Position numbers and translations under genes: made by a program. Shown here in pieces: positions 18,346-28,555 of a DNA stretch of 62,674 bases; the first letter of the stretch is position 1; the number at the start of each line of letters is the position of its first letter. Location of the stretch: assembly GCF_000348925.1 (NCBI RefSeq), contig NZ_AODQ01000013.1:1-62674 (forward strand). The letters are read 5' to 3'. This DNA is from Cesiribacter andamanensis AMV16. GTDB lineage: Bacteria; Bacteroidota; Bacteroidia; Cytophagales; Cyclobacteriaceae. Below the pieces are notes generated by a model that made no database searches, was not told where the DNA came from, and worked only from the letters and a program-made list of their open reading frames with translations.

Positions 18346-20633
18346 ATGCACCACACCACCCGACGTTTCCTTTATGCGAAGATATACCTGCCTCTGGGGG
18401 GGGGCTGCTGCTTTTTCTGCTTAGCCTGGGGGTGTATTGGCAGGCCAGCCAGCAGGAGAAAGCCCATGCCCGCCTGCAGCAGCAAGCCCTGCTGCTCCAT
18501 GCCAGCCTGCAGGAAGCAGTAACATTGCCTGACAGAAACTTGCAGCGGGCACTTACGGAAAAAACCCGCCAGCTGGATCTGGCATTCAGCCAGCAGGCGG
18601 CCAGCTGGCCGGCGGGCATGCTCACCGACTGGCAGGCCTTAAAAGTACAATGGGGTAGTGACACACCAGCGCAGTCTGCGGGCAGCACAACAGCCAGTAT
18701 GGCTGCGGCTCAGGCACTCCAGCAGTCCTGCCTGCAGTTTGCCGGCCAGATGCAGGCAGCCGAGCAAGCCGCCGGCCTTCAGGCCTCGCTGGCCTTTGGC
18801 AGTATGCTGCTGCTGGCAGGAGGCATGCTGCTTTACCTGCTGCTGTTCATGCACCGCCAACTGCTCAGGCCCCTTGCTCAGCTAAGCGAACAGCTGCACC
18901 ATCTGGCCGCCGGTACCGAAGGTGACACGCCCAGGCTGTACGGCGCCACCAAGGCCCTGCAGCAACAGCTAGCCCAGTACCAGGCGCAGCTTAAGCAGCT
19001 ATCGCAGCAAGCCGCCCTGGTGGGCGATGGAAGCCTCCGGCTAAGCCAGGCCGATGTGGCAAACACCGGTCTGCTGGGCAAAGCCATGCTGGGCATACAG
19101 GATAAGATGCACCAGTTTTTTTTGGATGAACAGCGAAGAAGCTGGAGCAGCAAGGGGGTAGAACAATTTGCCCGCTTGCTGCGGGAACATAATCAGGATA
19201 TCGAATCGCTGTCCAAAACCCTTATTTCCCAGCTGGTGCCTTTTGTAGATGCCAACCAGGGGGGGATTTTTGTGCTGGAGGAAGAAGATAGCGGCCATGC
19301 GGTGCTAAACCTGCAGGCTGCCTATGCCTGGGGACGCCACAAGTTCCTGAACAAAACCATTGAGATAGGAGAGGGCCTGGTAGGCCAGGTAGCCCAGGAT
19401 CGGGAACTGGTGCTGATTACCGATGTACCCGAAGACTACATCCAGATTGGGTCAGGGCTTGGCCGGGCCAGGCCCCGCTGCATACTGCTGCTGCCCCTGC
19501 TTACCAATGAACAGTTTATGGGGGTAATCGAACTGGCGGCCTTTCGGGTATTTGAGCAGCACGAGCTGGATTTTCTGCATAAGCTGGCCGAAAACATTGC
19601 CTCAACCCTAAGCAGTCTTAAAACGAGCACCCAAACGCGCTGGCTGCTGGAGAAAGCCAACGCTGCCAATGCCCACCTGCAGGCCCAGGAAGAGGAGCTG
19701 AGGCAAAATACCGAAGAGCTCATGGCCACCCAGGAAGCCATGCAAAAGAAAGAAATGGAGCTAAGCGGTCTGTTTGCCTCCATCGATTACAGCCTGTTTA
19801 CCGCCGCCTTTGATCTGCAGGGCCAGTTATGCGAGGCCAATACCCGGCTGCAGCAGCTTACCCGCCAGTCGCTGGAGGGCCTGCAGCACACCACCCTCTG
19901 GCAGTTGCTGCACCAACAGGGCTGGGGCCAGCCCGAGTGGGAGGCGCTGTGGCAGCGCCTGCTGGCCGGCGAGCCCCAGAACCTGGAGTGCCAGCTGGCA
20001 GCCAACAGCACCTGCTGGCTATCCGCCTCCTTTACGCCGGTGCTCAACCAGCGAGGGAGGGTTAGTAAGATCATGATGCTGGCCACCGACACCAGTGAGC
20101 GCAAGCAGGCCGAGCTAACCTACATTGCCCAGGCCGAGGAGATCATCCGGCACGAAGAAAAGCTGCGCCTCTACACCGCCGAGCTGGAAAAGCTGCAGGC
20201 CAGCCTCTCAGGCAAGCTAGAGGATGCCCGCCTGGAAATGCAGCGGCAGATAGAAGAGATAGCGGCTGAAAAGGCAAAGAACGAAGCCATACTGGAAGGC
20301 TGTGTAGATGGGGTGGTTTCCTTTGGTGAAGATGGGGTGATCGACTTCTTCAACAAAGCCGCCGAAGACATCTGGCAGGGAACGCGGCAGCAGATCATTG
20401 GCCGCAGCATCAGGGAGTTTATCCCCCTGCAGATCGTGTACCAGAGCCATGAGCCCCAGGCCTTTTACCTGAAAGACGGCGTTCAGCGCTGCCTGGATAT
20501 CCGCACCGAAGTGCCCATCACCGGCATGGGAGGCCATGAGCTGGAAGCCCTGCTCACCCTTACCCGGGTACGGGTAAACGGGGCCTATATGTTTACCGCA
20601 TTTGTTCAAAAAGTAGCTGTAGAACTGTTCTAA
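18346..20633 (+). CDS. membrane GAF/PAS sensor without kinase output, frameshifted near its N-terminus
   Basis: The best start is ATG 18346 (MHHTTRRFLYAKIYLP), whose frame is lost at the G9 tract 18396-18404. The downstream frame stays open from 18282, but that start gives an unnatural N-terminus (MFCATSAGGC). With one extra G the product is about 762 residues. It has two membrane helices (GGGLLLFLLSLGVY and SMLLLAGGMLLYLLLFM) bracketing a periplasmic helical domain, a HAMP-like segment, a GAF domain (IGEGLVGQVAQDRELVLITDVP), a coiled coil (QAQEEELRQNTEELMATQEA) and two PAS domains. No kinase, cyclase or MCP output is present, so it must signal by contact, plausibly to the Che proteins just downstream. 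Confidence 0.82.
18396..18404 (+). repeat. G9 homopolymer at sensor N-terminus
   Basis: Nine consecutive G bases lie in codons 17-20 of the sensor gene. Ten would join the ATG at 18346 in frame with the membrane helix. Either an assembly error or a slipped-strand contingency tract. Confidence 0.85.
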
Positions 20634-20645
20634 TCTAATCTGGCA

Positions 20646-21284
20646 ATGGAGTTTACAAAAGAAGAATTTATGGGGAAGGTAGGCCGGCTGGAGGCCTTGC
20701 TGGAGCGGGATTTTAGCACCCTCTCGGGCAGCCTGCGCAAGACCCACGCCAGCGCCCCAATCTCCCACAGCAAGCAGCGCCTGATCGAACAGTTGCAGTA
20801 CCACGACATCATTCGCCAGAAAATTCAGCATGTGGGCCAGTTTGGCCCCTTGCTGGAAGAAGAATTTGCCGGCTTTACGGCAGGCCGGCCCACAACCACA
20901 GCGGCTGTGCTGCCGGGCCTGCTGGAGCTGTCCATGGCCCTGCTGCAGTTTGCCCGCCTGGAGTATGATGAGATAAGGGAAGAAATACAGCTGCAACTGC
21001 TGGCCCTGCCCAGCTCTCCAAACCCTGCCGGCGAGGCAGTCTACAGACAGTTTCAGCAGGAAGTACAGGAGCTGATCAAAAGCCTGGGCCGGCTCTACCT
21101 GCTTACCGACCCCAGCGGGCCGGAGGCAGACGGCGAGCTGTCATCCGAAAAACTGCGCAAGATCTGCCAGTCCTTCAGCATGCAGTCTGAGCGGGAGATC
21201 TTTCGCTCCCTTTTTGAAGAGGATCTGACGCCTGAGCTGCCCGCCGAAAAAGGGGAGGATTCTACCAATATAGAACTATTCTAG
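20646..21284 (+). CDS. helical chemotaxis-cluster protein with a CheZ-like motif
   Basis: A 212-residue, mostly helical, soluble acidic protein lying 12 bases after the sensor gene and 2 bases before the STAS gene, so surely in the same operon. The stretch LQYHDIIRQKIQHV at about residues 49-62 resembles the LQ(F/Y)QD(I/L)xxQ helix shared by CheZ and some receptor proteins, where it docks CheY or dimerises. The C-terminus ends in DSTNIELF, an acidic tail reminiscent of the CheY-binding tail of CheZ. I cannot prove homology. CheY phosphatase, CheY-binding adaptor and structural linker are all open. Confidence 0.6.
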   Translation: MEFTKEEFMGKVGRLEALLERDFSTLSGSLRKTHASAPISHSKQRLIEQLQYHDIIRQKIQHVGQFGPLLEEEFAGFTAGRPTTTAAVLPGLLELSMALLQFARLEYDEIREEIQLQLLALPSSPNPAGEAVYRQFQQEVQELIKSLGRLYLLTDPSGPEADGELSSEKLRKICQSFSMQSEREIFRSLFEEDLTPELPAEKGEDSTNIELF

Positions 21285-21286
21285 CC

Positions 21287-21589
21287 ATGCACCATACCCT
21301 GGAATCAGACCCTGCCGGCCGGCCCAGTGCCCTTGTGCTTAGCGGAAATTTCAGCATTGCCCACAGCGAGCAGCTGCGCCAGCTACTGTTGCAGCATTGC
21401 CAGCCGGAGCGTCCGCTCTTGCTTCGGGTAGGGGAGATAGAAGTGCTGGACCTTAGCTTTCTGCAACTGCTGCTCGCCTTTACCCAACCCCTGGCAGAGG
21501 GGCCGCCGCCCTATCAGCTGCACAGGGATCTGTCACCCCAGCTGCAGCAGCTGCTCCGGCTTGCCGGCCTTACTCTACTCACCCTTTAG
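21287..21589 (+). CDS. STAS-domain protein
   Basis: 100 residues resembling a lone STAS domain: ALVLSGNFSIAHSEQLRQLL at the start, then LRVGEIEVLDLSFLQLLLAF near residues 45-65, where the serine of DLSF sits at the position phosphorylated in SpoIIAA/RsbV proteins. Such proteins switch partners according to phosphorylation. It lies between the CheZ-motif protein and CheY. A STAS protein inside a chemosensory operon hints at a phosphorylation-dependent partner switch or a scaffold role. No partner kinase of the RsbW type is visible in the window. Confidence 0.7.
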   Translation: MHHTLESDPAGRPSALVLSGNFSIAHSEQLRQLLLQHCQPERPLLLRVGEIEVLDLSFLQLLLAFTQPLAEGPPPYQLHRDLSPQLQQLLRLAGLTLLTL

Positions 21590-21601
21590 CGCGATAGCCT
21601 C

Positions 21602-21967
21602 ATGGAAAAGTCAATTCTGATTGTAGACGACTCTGAAACGATCCGGGAAACGGTAAGTTTTACCCTGGAAAATGCCCAGTACAAGGTGCAGAAAGCCGTA
21701 GATGGAGAAGATGCCCTGCAGCTGCTGGACAAGCACCAGTACCAGCTCATCATCACCGACCTGCACATGCCCCGGCTGGATGGCATCGGGCTGATCAAGG
21801 CCATCCGGGCCCGGGAAGCCCACCAGTTTACCCCCATTCTGTTTCTGACCACCGAAAGCCAGACCAGCCGCAAGGACGAGGCCCGGGCTGCCGGTGCCAC
21901 CGGCTGGATCGTAAAGCCCTTTGTGCCGGAAAAATTGGTAGCGGTTGTTCAAAAGCTGATCCGATGA
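21602..21967 (+). CDS. cheY: CheY-type response regulator
   Basis: 121 residues, a single receiver domain: D9/D10 in LIVDDSE, phospho-acceptor aspartate in LIITDLHMPRLDG, threonine in LFLTTES and lysine in WIVKPFVPEK. The TDLxMPxLDG signature and length are typical of CheY. It overlaps cheA by 4 bases (ATGA) and will be phosphorylated by that kinase. The output target is not in the window, as no flagellar motor genes are present. Confidence 0.93.
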   Translation: MEKSILIVDDSETIRETVSFTLENAQYKVQKAVDGEDALQLLDKHQYQLIITDLHMPRLDGIGLIKAIRAREAHQFTPILFLTTESQTSRKDEARAAGATGWIVKPFVPEKLVAVVQKLIR

Positions 21968-24015
21968 TCGAGCACCTGAAGCAGAAGTATCTGGAGGAGG
22001 CCCACGACCTGCTGCTGGAGCTGGAGCAAACCCTGCTGCTGCTGGAGCAAAACCCTGCGGCCGCCGAGGGAGTAGAAACAGCCTTTCGGGTCATGCACAC
22101 CCTTAAGGGAAGCAGCGGCATGTTTGGCTACCAGCAGATTGGCGAGCTGGTGCACCTGCTGGAGAGCGGCTATGATGCCATACGGGCCAGCGGCAGTCCC
22201 TTTCCCCATGCGCTGCTAAACCTGAGCCTGGAGGCCGTAGACCACATCCGCCTGCTGCTGGATGCTGCCGCTGCCGCCACCGAGGCCTGCCAGACCACGC
22301 ACCGCCTGCTGCTCAAACGGGCCGCAGAAATGCTCTACGAGGTAGTGCCTGCCACAGACAGCAGCACAGCCCCCACCAGGCAGGAACTAACCAGCTGGGC
22401 GCTGCTCTTTGCCCCCCAGGCCGATCTGTTCAAAAACGGCACCAACCCCCTCTACATCCTGGAAGACCTGGCCAGCCTGGGCCAGCTCCACACCTTTGCA
22501 GACACGCAGCTGCTACCCCCTGCTCAGGCCCTGGACCCCCGCTGCTGCTACCTTTCCTGGAAGCTGCTGCTGGTGACCGATGCTCCTGAGAGCGATATCC
22601 GGGACTGCTTTCTGTTTGTAGAAGGAAGCTGCCGGCTGGAGCTGCACCCCCTTGGCCCCGGCAACTGCCTGAGCAGCCTTAGCGAGCCGGCCACTGCCGA
22701 GCTGGCCCGGCAGGTGCGGGAAGGACTCTCCTGGGAGCAGTTTCTGGAGCAGCTGCAGCAGCCAGGGGCGGCAGTAGCGGCCGGGCCAGGCCAGTTGCCT
22801 ACAGCAGACAGCCTGCCGGAAGCAGAGGGCGGAGCCGCCGGCCTGCAAACCAGGGGAGCGGCCAGCATACGGGTAGCCTCCGATAAGCTTGATGATCTGA
22901 TGAACCTGGTGAGTGAACTGGTGGCCAACCAGGAGCGCCTTTCGCTGCTGGCCGAGCTAAGCCTGCAACCCGAGCTGGCCGGTGTGGCCGAAGAAATTGA
23001 AAAAATCACCCGCCAGCTGCGGGACAAAACCTTTGATATCTGCCTGGTGCCTATTGGCAGCATGCTCACCCGCTTTAAGCGCCTGGTGCGGGACCTTTCT
23101 CAGGAGCTTAATAAAAATATTGTGTTTGAGGCCGAAGGGGTAGAGACGGAGCTGGATAAAAATGTGATCCAGAATCTGTCAGACTGCCTGGTGCACATCT
23201 TCCGCAACAGCATAGACCACGGCATAGAAGGGGAGCAGGAACGCCTGCGCAAGGGCAAACCCGCCCAGGGCAAAATAGTGCTGAAGGCCTACACCTCTGG
23301 CACCAATGTAGTCATAGAAGTGCAGGACGATGGCGCCGGCATAGATCTGCAAAAAGTGCAGCAGAAGGCCCTGCAGAAGGGACTTATTGGTCCCGAAGAT
23401 ACCCTAAGCGAACAGGAGGTGCTGGAGCTGCTCTTTATGCCCGGCTTTAGCACGGCCCAGGGGGTAACTGCCGTGTCGGGGCGGGGGGTAGGCATGGATG
23501 TAGTGCGCCGCAACATGCGGGAGCTGCGCGGTGAGGTAACACTCAGCAGCCGGCAGGATGCAGGCACTACCCTTACCCTTACCCTACCGCTTACCATTTC
23601 CATCATTGACGGGCTAATGGTTCGCATTGGCGACACCGACTTTGTGCTGCCCCTCTCCTTTGTAGAAAAGAGCTATTCCATAACGCCCGGTCAGCTGAGC
23701 GCAGCCTTCAACAATCAGCTGGTGCTGGATGGGGAGCCCATGCTTTATGCCAACCTGGCCGATGCATTTGGCTGCCCGGGAGTGGGCCGGCAATCCTTTG
23801 GGGTAGTGGTAAAGACCGGCCAGCAGAAAATGCTGCTGCTGGTAGATGCCATCCTTGGCGAGTACCAGGCAGTGCTAAAACCCCTGGGCCGCTTTTACCT
23901 GGAGCAGGACTTCCTCTCGGGCGGCAGCCTTAAGGGCGATGGCACCGTGGCGCTGGTGATAGACCCGCAAAAACTTATACAGGATATTATACAAAAAACA
24001 GCCATATCCATATGA
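21964..24015 (+). CDS. cheA: chemotaxis histidine kinase CheA
   Basis: 683 residues with the standard order P1-P5. The Hpt domain has phospho-acceptor H45 in MHTLKGSSGMFG. A P2-like region (about 130-270, with LEDLASLG and CYLSWKLLL) follows, then the P3 dimerisation helices (DKLDDLMNLVSELV). The HATPase has N-box HIFRNSIDHGIE, DDGAGID and GRGVGMDVV, and there is a C-terminal CheW-like domain from about 545. It autophosphorylates in trans and feeds CheY and CheB. It overlaps cheY by 4 bases upstream and cheW by 4 bases downstream, so the three are translationally coupled. Confidence 0.95.
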   Translation: MIEHLKQKYLEEAHDLLLELEQTLLLLEQNPAAAEGVETAFRVMHTLKGSSGMFGYQQIGELVHLLESGYDAIRASGSPFPHALLNLSLEAVDHIRLLLDAAAAATEACQTTHRLLLKRAAEMLYEVVPATDSSTAPTRQELTSWALLFAPQADLFKNGTNPLYILEDLASLGQLHTFADTQLLPPAQALDPRCCYLSWKLLLVTDAPESDIRDCFLFVEGSCRLELHPLGPGNCLSSLSEPATAELARQVREGLSWEQFLEQLQQPGAAVAAGPGQLPTADSLPEAEGGAAGLQTRGAASIRVASDKLDDLMNLVSELVANQERLSLLAELSLQPELAGVAEEIEKITRQLRDKTFDICLVPIGSMLTRFKRLVRDLSQELNKNIVFEAEGVETELDKNVIQNLSDCLVHIFRNSIDHGIEGEQERLRKGKPAQGKIVLKAYTSGTNVVIEVQDDGAGIDLQKVQQKALQKGLIGPEDTLSEQEVLELLFMPGFSTAQGVTAVSGRGVGMDVVRRNMRELRGEVTLSSRQDAGTTLTLTLPLTISIIDGLMVRIGDTDFVLPLSFVEKSYSITPGQLSAAFNNQLVLDGEPMLYANLADAFGCPGVGRQSFGVVVKTGQQKMLLLVDAILGEYQAVLKPLGRFYLEQDFLSGGSLKGDGTVALVIDPQKLIQDIIQKTAISI

Positions 24016-24509
24016 AACAGGAGGAACTAACAACACTAAACTCCTACCTCTCCTTTAGCCTTGATCAGGAATGCTTTGGGGTGAATGTAGGCAAGGTGAT
24101 CGAGATCCTGGAGGTGCCGCACATTACCAGGATACCCAAAGCACCCCCCTTTATGCGCGGGGTCATCAACCTGCGGGGCACGGTGCTGCCCGTGGTAGAT
24201 ACCCGCCTCAAATTTGGCCTGGCTCCCAAAGCCGACACCATCAATACCTGCATCATTGTCTTTAGCATTTGCATAGGCGAAGAACAGGTGATGGTAGGCG
24301 CGCTGGTAGATGCCGTTCAGGAGGTGTTTGAAATGCCCGAAAGCGAGCTGCGGCCCACCCCCAGCATGGGGGGGCGCTACAAGGCCGAGTTTATCCGGGG
24401 CATGGCCCGGCGTGATGATGAATTTATTATGGTACTGGATGTGGACCGGATCTTTGCCCATGAGGAGATCCTGGATCTGCAGCTCGATCTGGAGGCACTA
24501 AAGGCTTAA
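24012..24509 (+). CDS. cheW: chemotaxis coupling protein CheW
   Basis: 165 residues forming one CheW domain: YLSFSLDQECFGVNVGKVIEIL at the start is the classic beta1-beta2 (only part quoted as a landmark), then ITRIPKAPPFMRGVINLRG near residues 40-55 and the VLPVVDTR strand. It links receptors to CheA. It starts 4 bases inside cheA and is followed by the MCP gene after 28 bases. Confidence 0.95.
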   Translation: MKQEELTTLNSYLSFSLDQECFGVNVGKVIEILEVPHITRIPKAPPFMRGVINLRGTVLPVVDTRLKFGLAPKADTINTCIIVFSICIGEEQVMVGALVDAVQEVFEMPESELRPTPSMGGRYKAEFIRGMARRDDEFIMVLDVDRIFAHEEILDLQLDLEALKA

Positions 24510-24537
24510 TGGTTAAATAGATTAACAACAGGATGAG

Positions 24538-26214
24538 ATGAATATTACAATTAAAACCCGTCTGATTATTGCGTTTGTGTTCCTGATAGGGCTTACAGGC
24601 TTTGTCTATTACCTGGGCACTTCCAATACCAATGAGCTCAATAAACAGATCAACTTTATTGTTGACAAAAGCGCAGAAAAACTACTGCTCTCCAGCCAGC
24701 TGGCTGAAGATATCCAGTTCATCACCAAGCGTGAAAAAGACCTGATCCTGACCCGGGACCGGGAAAGCCTGCAGGAACTTGTGGTGGAGACCGATCAGCG
24801 TATTTCCGAAATGTACAAACGCATTGAGGACCTGAAGGCGGTAGAAGACGAAGGGGGCATGGAAGATGTAGCCATCCTGGAGCAAAAACTGAAGGAGTAC
24901 CTGAAGGTGAACAAAAAGATCAGAACCCTGGCCTATACCATCAATACCGACTCCTCCAGTGCCGCAGCCTATCAGCTCTCCACTACCCTGGCCCGGGAAA
25001 CGGCCGCCGATGTGATCGACTTCGCCTACTTCCGGGTAAAGAACAATAAAAAGGAGCTGAAGGAGGTGGATGTGATGACCGACCAGCTCTTTGAAGAAGG
25101 CAAGAACATGATGCTTACCTCCCTGATTGTTGCCATCAGCATAGCCCTGATCATGTCCTTCTGGATCATCACCAGCATTTCCAACTCCATCAATAAAGCC
25201 AAAAGTGCGCTTAAATCGGTTTCTGAGGGGGATCTTACCGTTCAGATTGACATCACCAACAAGGATGAGATTGGCGAACTGCTGCAGCACCTCAAAGGCA
25301 TGGTAGAAAAGCTGAAAGAAGTGATTGGCTCTGTAACCTCAGCAGCTGATAACATCTCGTCGGCCTCGCAGCAGATGAGCTCCTCCTCCCAGCAGATGTC
25401 AGAAGGGGCCACCGAGCAGGCTGCCTCAGCCGAAGAGGTATCCTCTTCCATGGAAGAGATGGCCGCCAACATTCAGCAGAATACCGATAATGCCCAGCAG
25501 ACCGAAAAGATTGCCCTGCAGGCAGCCGAGGATATACAGGAAGGCAGCCGGGCGGTAAACCAGTCGGTAGAGTCCATGCGCAAGATTGCCGAAAAGATCA
25601 CCATCATTGGTGAAATAGCCCGCCAGACCAATCTGCTGGCCCTCAATGCTGCCGTAGAAGCGGCCCGGGCAGGGGAGCATGGCAAAGGCTTTGCCGTAGT
25701 AGCGGCCGAGGTGCGCAAGCTGGCCGAGCGCAGCCAGGTAGCTGCCAATGAGATCAACGAGCTATCTTCCTCTTCCGTAGCCATTGCCGATAAATCCGGC
25801 AGGTTGCTGGAGCAGATTGTGCCCAATATTCAGAAAACCTCCCGCCTGGTGCAGGAAATCACGGCCGCCTCGCTGGAGCAGAATGCCGGTTCCGAGCAGG
25901 TTAACGGCGCCATCCAGCAGCTAAACCAGGTGATCCAGCAAAATGCTGCCGCCTCTGAAGAGATGGCCGCCGGCGCCGAGGAGCTGTCCTCTCAGGCCGA
26001 TCAGCTAAAAGATACCGTCAGCTTCTTTAACATTGGCCACAGCAGCTTTGCCCAGAGCAACCGCAGCAAAAGCAAAAAGCGCCACCACATACCCGTGGTG
26101 CAGCTGAATGGCCAAAGCAACGGCATCCCTAAAAAAGGCCCCTCGGCCAAAACCGGCCTGCAGCTGGACCTGAACGGTCATGATCAGCTGGATGCCGACT
26201 TTGAAAAGTATTAG
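24538..26214 (+). CDS. methyl-accepting chemotaxis protein
   Basis: 558 residues: TM1 at about 7-27, a four-helix-bundle periplasmic sensor (4HB_MCP type, about 28-190), TM2 at about 192-214 ([16 protein letters not shown]), HAMP, then a long methyl-accepting domain with hairpin tip [21 protein letters not shown] near 360. It assembles with CheW and CheA at the membrane. The bundle contains [11 protein letters not shown], a helix motif common in 4HB receptors. A terminator follows directly, so the cheY-A-W-mcp transcript may end here. No pentapeptide for CheR tethering is evident at the C-terminus (ADFEKY). Confidence 0.95.
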   Translation: MNITIKTRLIIAFVFLIGLTGFVYYLGTSNTNELNKQINFIVDKSAEKLLLSSQLAEDIQFITKREKDLILTRDRESLQELVVETDQRISEMYKRIEDLKAVEDEGGMEDVAILEQKLKEYLKVNKKIRTLAYTINTDSSSAAAYQLSTTLARETAADVIDFAYFRVKNNKKELKEVDVMTDQLFEEGKNMMLTSLIVAISIALIMSFWIITSISNSINKAKSALKSVSEGDLTVQIDITNKDEIGELLQHLKGMVEKLKEVIGSVTSAADNISSASQQMSSSSQQMSEGATEQAASAEEVSSSMEEMAANIQQNTDNAQQTEKIALQAAEDIQEGSRAVNQSVESMRKIAEKITIIGEIARQTNLLALNAAVEAARAGEHGKGFAVVAAEVRKLAERSQVAANEINELSSSSVAIADKSGRLLEQIVPNIQKTSRLVQEITAASLEQNAGSEQVNGAIQQLNQVIQQNAAASEEMAAGAEELSSQADQLKDTVSFFNIGHSSFAQSNRSKSKKRHHIPVVQLNGQSNGIPKKGPSAKTGLQLDLNGHDQLDADFEKY

Positions 26215-26225
26215 GCCTTTTCTCT

Positions 26226-26261
26226 AAAAGCCGCCGGCCAGGCGCTGGCGGCTTTTCTTTT
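26226..26261 (+). terminator. intrinsic terminator after the MCP gene
   Basis: AAAAGCCGCC (26226-26235) pairs with GGCGGCTTTT (26247-26256) around an 11-base loop, followed by CTTTT. It separates the signalling part of the cluster from the porin gene. Confidence 0.85.
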
Positions 26262-26378
26262 CCCTTTATGCCTACTGCTTTGCTTGCCTACAGCCCCCTG
26301 ATAAGGGCTGCCTGCTACCGGCATGCCGGATGGAAAGGGGTCAAATGGCCTTTCAGTAGTACGTAACCCATACCAACC

Positions 26379-27695
26379 ATGATCCATCATACCCTATCAG
26401 CTGCCCTTAAGAGCCTGCTAGCCGGTACCACCTGCAGAAAGTGCAGCCTGCAGCTAGGCCTGCCAGTGCTGGTGATGCTCGGGGGTGGGCTGCCGCAGGC
26501 CGCTGCACAACAGCTCTCAAAAGATTCGCTGGCCCTCTGGCAGCAGCCAGAAGCACCAAAGGCAGGGGCGGGGGTGCGCAAGAAGATCGAGATTACCCAG
26601 AGCCTGCAGCTCTGGAATGTGTATACCTTTGAGGCCCTGGGCGAGCAGGCCGGAGAGCGCCGAAACGATCTCTACATTCGCCGGGGCCGCCTGGGGGTAA
26701 AGGGGGAGCTGCGGCAGGACCTGGACTTTAACATCTCTTTTGCCTATGACGGGATTGGCCGAGACAAGCACACCGCCGGCAACGGCAGCCCCAATCCTGA
26801 TGATAATAAAGAATTCTTTCTGTGGGAGGCCTTCTGGATGTGGCGGCAAAGTCCGCTGTTCAACATCACAGCCGGCTATTTCAGGCCACAGGTGGGCAGG
26901 GAGCACATGACGGCGGCCTTCAAGACCGCTTCCTTTGAAAAATCGCTCTCAAACTTTCAGCCCCGGGCACATGCCTTTGCCAGGGGTACCGGGCGGGAGC
27001 TAGGCCTGAATGTAGGGGGGCTGTACCAGGGGCAGGGCTGGAGCCTGAACTATAACCTGGGAGCCTTTGACATCTCAAGCGAGAAACTGGTAGGAACAGG
27101 CAGCCGCTGGTTTCCGCTGCTGGCGTCCCGCCTGGCCATCAGCCTGGGCGATCCCGAACTGGATACCTACGGCATTGGGTATACCCATTCTTATTACGGC
27201 AAGCGCAGGGGCATCACCTTTGCCCTCAACAGTACCTACCAGGGCGAAACGGAGCGCTTCAAAAGCAATAGTTTTTACGGGGGTGATATACTGGCCAACT
27301 GGGGTCCCTGGGACATTACCGCCGAGTGGGACTGGCTCTACCGCAGCAGCCTCTTGCTGCAGGAGCCGGCCGATGTGTACCCCCTCCAGCCTGCCCCCAC
27401 CACCGATCAGGTATTCACTTTCAAGCTGGCCTACAACCTGCCGCTGAAGGGGAGCAGAATCCTGCAGGCGGGCGCCATGTACTCCAGCCAGCAGGCCCAG
27501 GCCTGGGGTGAAACCCAGGGGCTGAATGCCCTCACCGGCGCCACCGATCAGCAGGTGTATGATTTGGGTCTCAATTACCTGCTCAACAAAGACAACCTGA
27601 AACTGAGCCTGCACTACATCTGGGGCCAGCGGGAAGACCGCTCTCCCGGCCACCACTATTCGTACCTGGGTAGCGGCTTTCAGTACCTGTTCTGA
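26379..27695 (+). CDS. OprO/OprP-like outer-membrane porin
   Basis: 438 residues. An N-terminal signal peptide with hydrophobic core LGLPVLVMLGGGL and a cleavage region around AAAQQ precedes a beta-barrel of the phosphate-selective porin O/P family. Family marks include RRGRLGVKGEL, DFNISFAYD, NITAGYFRPQVGRE and a C-terminal aromatic residue (YLF). Members form trimeric anion or general diffusion pores. It lies between the MCP and CheR genes on the same strand, preceded by a terminator and about 115 bases of leader, so it may have its own promoter. The link to taxis, such as supplying the sensed solute, is conjecture. Confidence 0.8.
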   Translation: MIHHTLSAALKSLLAGTTCRKCSLQLGLPVLVMLGGGLPQAAAQQLSKDSLALWQQPEAPKAGAGVRKKIEITQSLQLWNVYTFEALGEQAGERRNDLYIRRGRLGVKGELRQDLDFNISFAYDGIGRDKHTAGNGSPNPDDNKEFFLWEAFWMWRQSPLFNITAGYFRPQVGREHMTAAFKTASFEKSLSNFQPRAHAFARGTGRELGLNVGGLYQGQGWSLNYNLGAFDISSEKLVGTGSRWFPLLASRLAISLGDPELDTYGIGYTHSYYGKRRGITFALNSTYQGETERFKSNSFYGGDILANWGPWDITAEWDWLYRSSLLLQEPADVYPLQPAPTTDQVFTFKLAYNLPLKGSRILQAGAMYSSQQAQAWGETQGLNALTGATDQQVYDLGLNYLLNKDNLKLSLHYIWGQREDRSPGHHYSYLGSGFQYLF

Positions 27696-27768
27696 GCATG
27701 CCCGGGCTAGCCTGGGAATTACGGTACATCAGAAGTGCCCTTACTGATCACCCTTTTGCCAACGGGAT

Positions 27769-28542
27769 ATGCTATTAACAAAACTGCTGCTGGGTGGAAT
27801 GGTGCTCTGCGCTCCTGTGCTGGCAGGGGCAGAAGCACTGTTTACCGATCGGATTGGGCTGGCTGAAGATGCCCAGATGACCCTGCCCAGGCGCTGGAGC
27901 CTGGAGGCTGGTCTTAATGCCGCCTGGGCTGGTACCCGGCTGGGCAGCAGCAGTGCCTTTGGCGTGCCTAGCCTGCTGCTCAGAGGGGCGCTATCAGAAG
28001 GGGTAGAGCTTCGCCTGGCTACAGAGTACCTGATGGGCCGGCAGCTCAACAGGGCCAGTCTAGATCAGCCCGTACTGCACTCAGGGATCAATTATGTATC
28101 CCTGGGTACCAAGCTTACACTCCTGAACGAGCGGAGCCTCATTCCCCAGACAGCCCTTATGGGCATGATGGGGCTAAAGGAAGCCGGGCCCTGGCAGGAG
28201 GCAGGCCGGGAAGCGCTGCTGTCGGTACGGCTGCTGAGCGATAAATCCTTTGGCGATAAAAAGACCCTTTCGCTAAATGCCGGCCTTAGCAGGGCCGGCA
28301 GTGGGGCAGCCTGGGAGGGAGACAATACGCTCACCTTTGGCTACCAGGCCACCAAAAAAATGGAGTGCTTTGCAGAAGCCTGGAACAGCTGGTATGCCGG
28401 CTATCACCAGCTGGGCGCCAATGTGGGCCTGTTTGCAAGACCCTTTTCCCTTATCAGGCTGGAGCTGATCGGGGGGATTGGCTATGATGGGGATACTCCC
28501 CAGCTAATACTCTCCGGTGGCCTGGCCATCAAAACACAATAA
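27769..28542 (+). CDS. outer-membrane transporter-like protein (MetA/phenol-degradation type)
   Basis: 257 residues with a signal peptide (LLLGGMVLCAPVLAGAEA) and a beta-strand-rich body. Its order of motifs (LPRRWSLEAGLNAAW, LLRGALSEGVELRLATEY, GTKLTLLNE, LTFGYQATKKMECFAEA) resembles the phenol MetA-degradation family of outer-membrane channels that Bacteroidota genomes carry under the name transporter. It follows the porin by 73 bases and precedes cheR by 13 bases, so it is probably cotranscribed with cheR-cheD-cheB. Its substrate is unknown. Confidence 0.65.
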   Translation: MLLTKLLLGGMVLCAPVLAGAEALFTDRIGLAEDAQMTLPRRWSLEAGLNAAWAGTRLGSSSAFGVPSLLLRGALSEGVELRLATEYLMGRQLNRASLDQPVLHSGINYVSLGTKLTLLNERSLIPQTALMGMMGLKEAGPWQEAGREALLSVRLLSDKSFGDKKTLSLNAGLSRAGSGAAWEGDNTLTFGYQATKKMECFAEAWNSWYAGYHQLGANVGLFARPFSLIRLELIGGIGYDGDTPQLILSGGLAIKTQ

Positions 28543-28555
28543 AACGATTAGTGCC

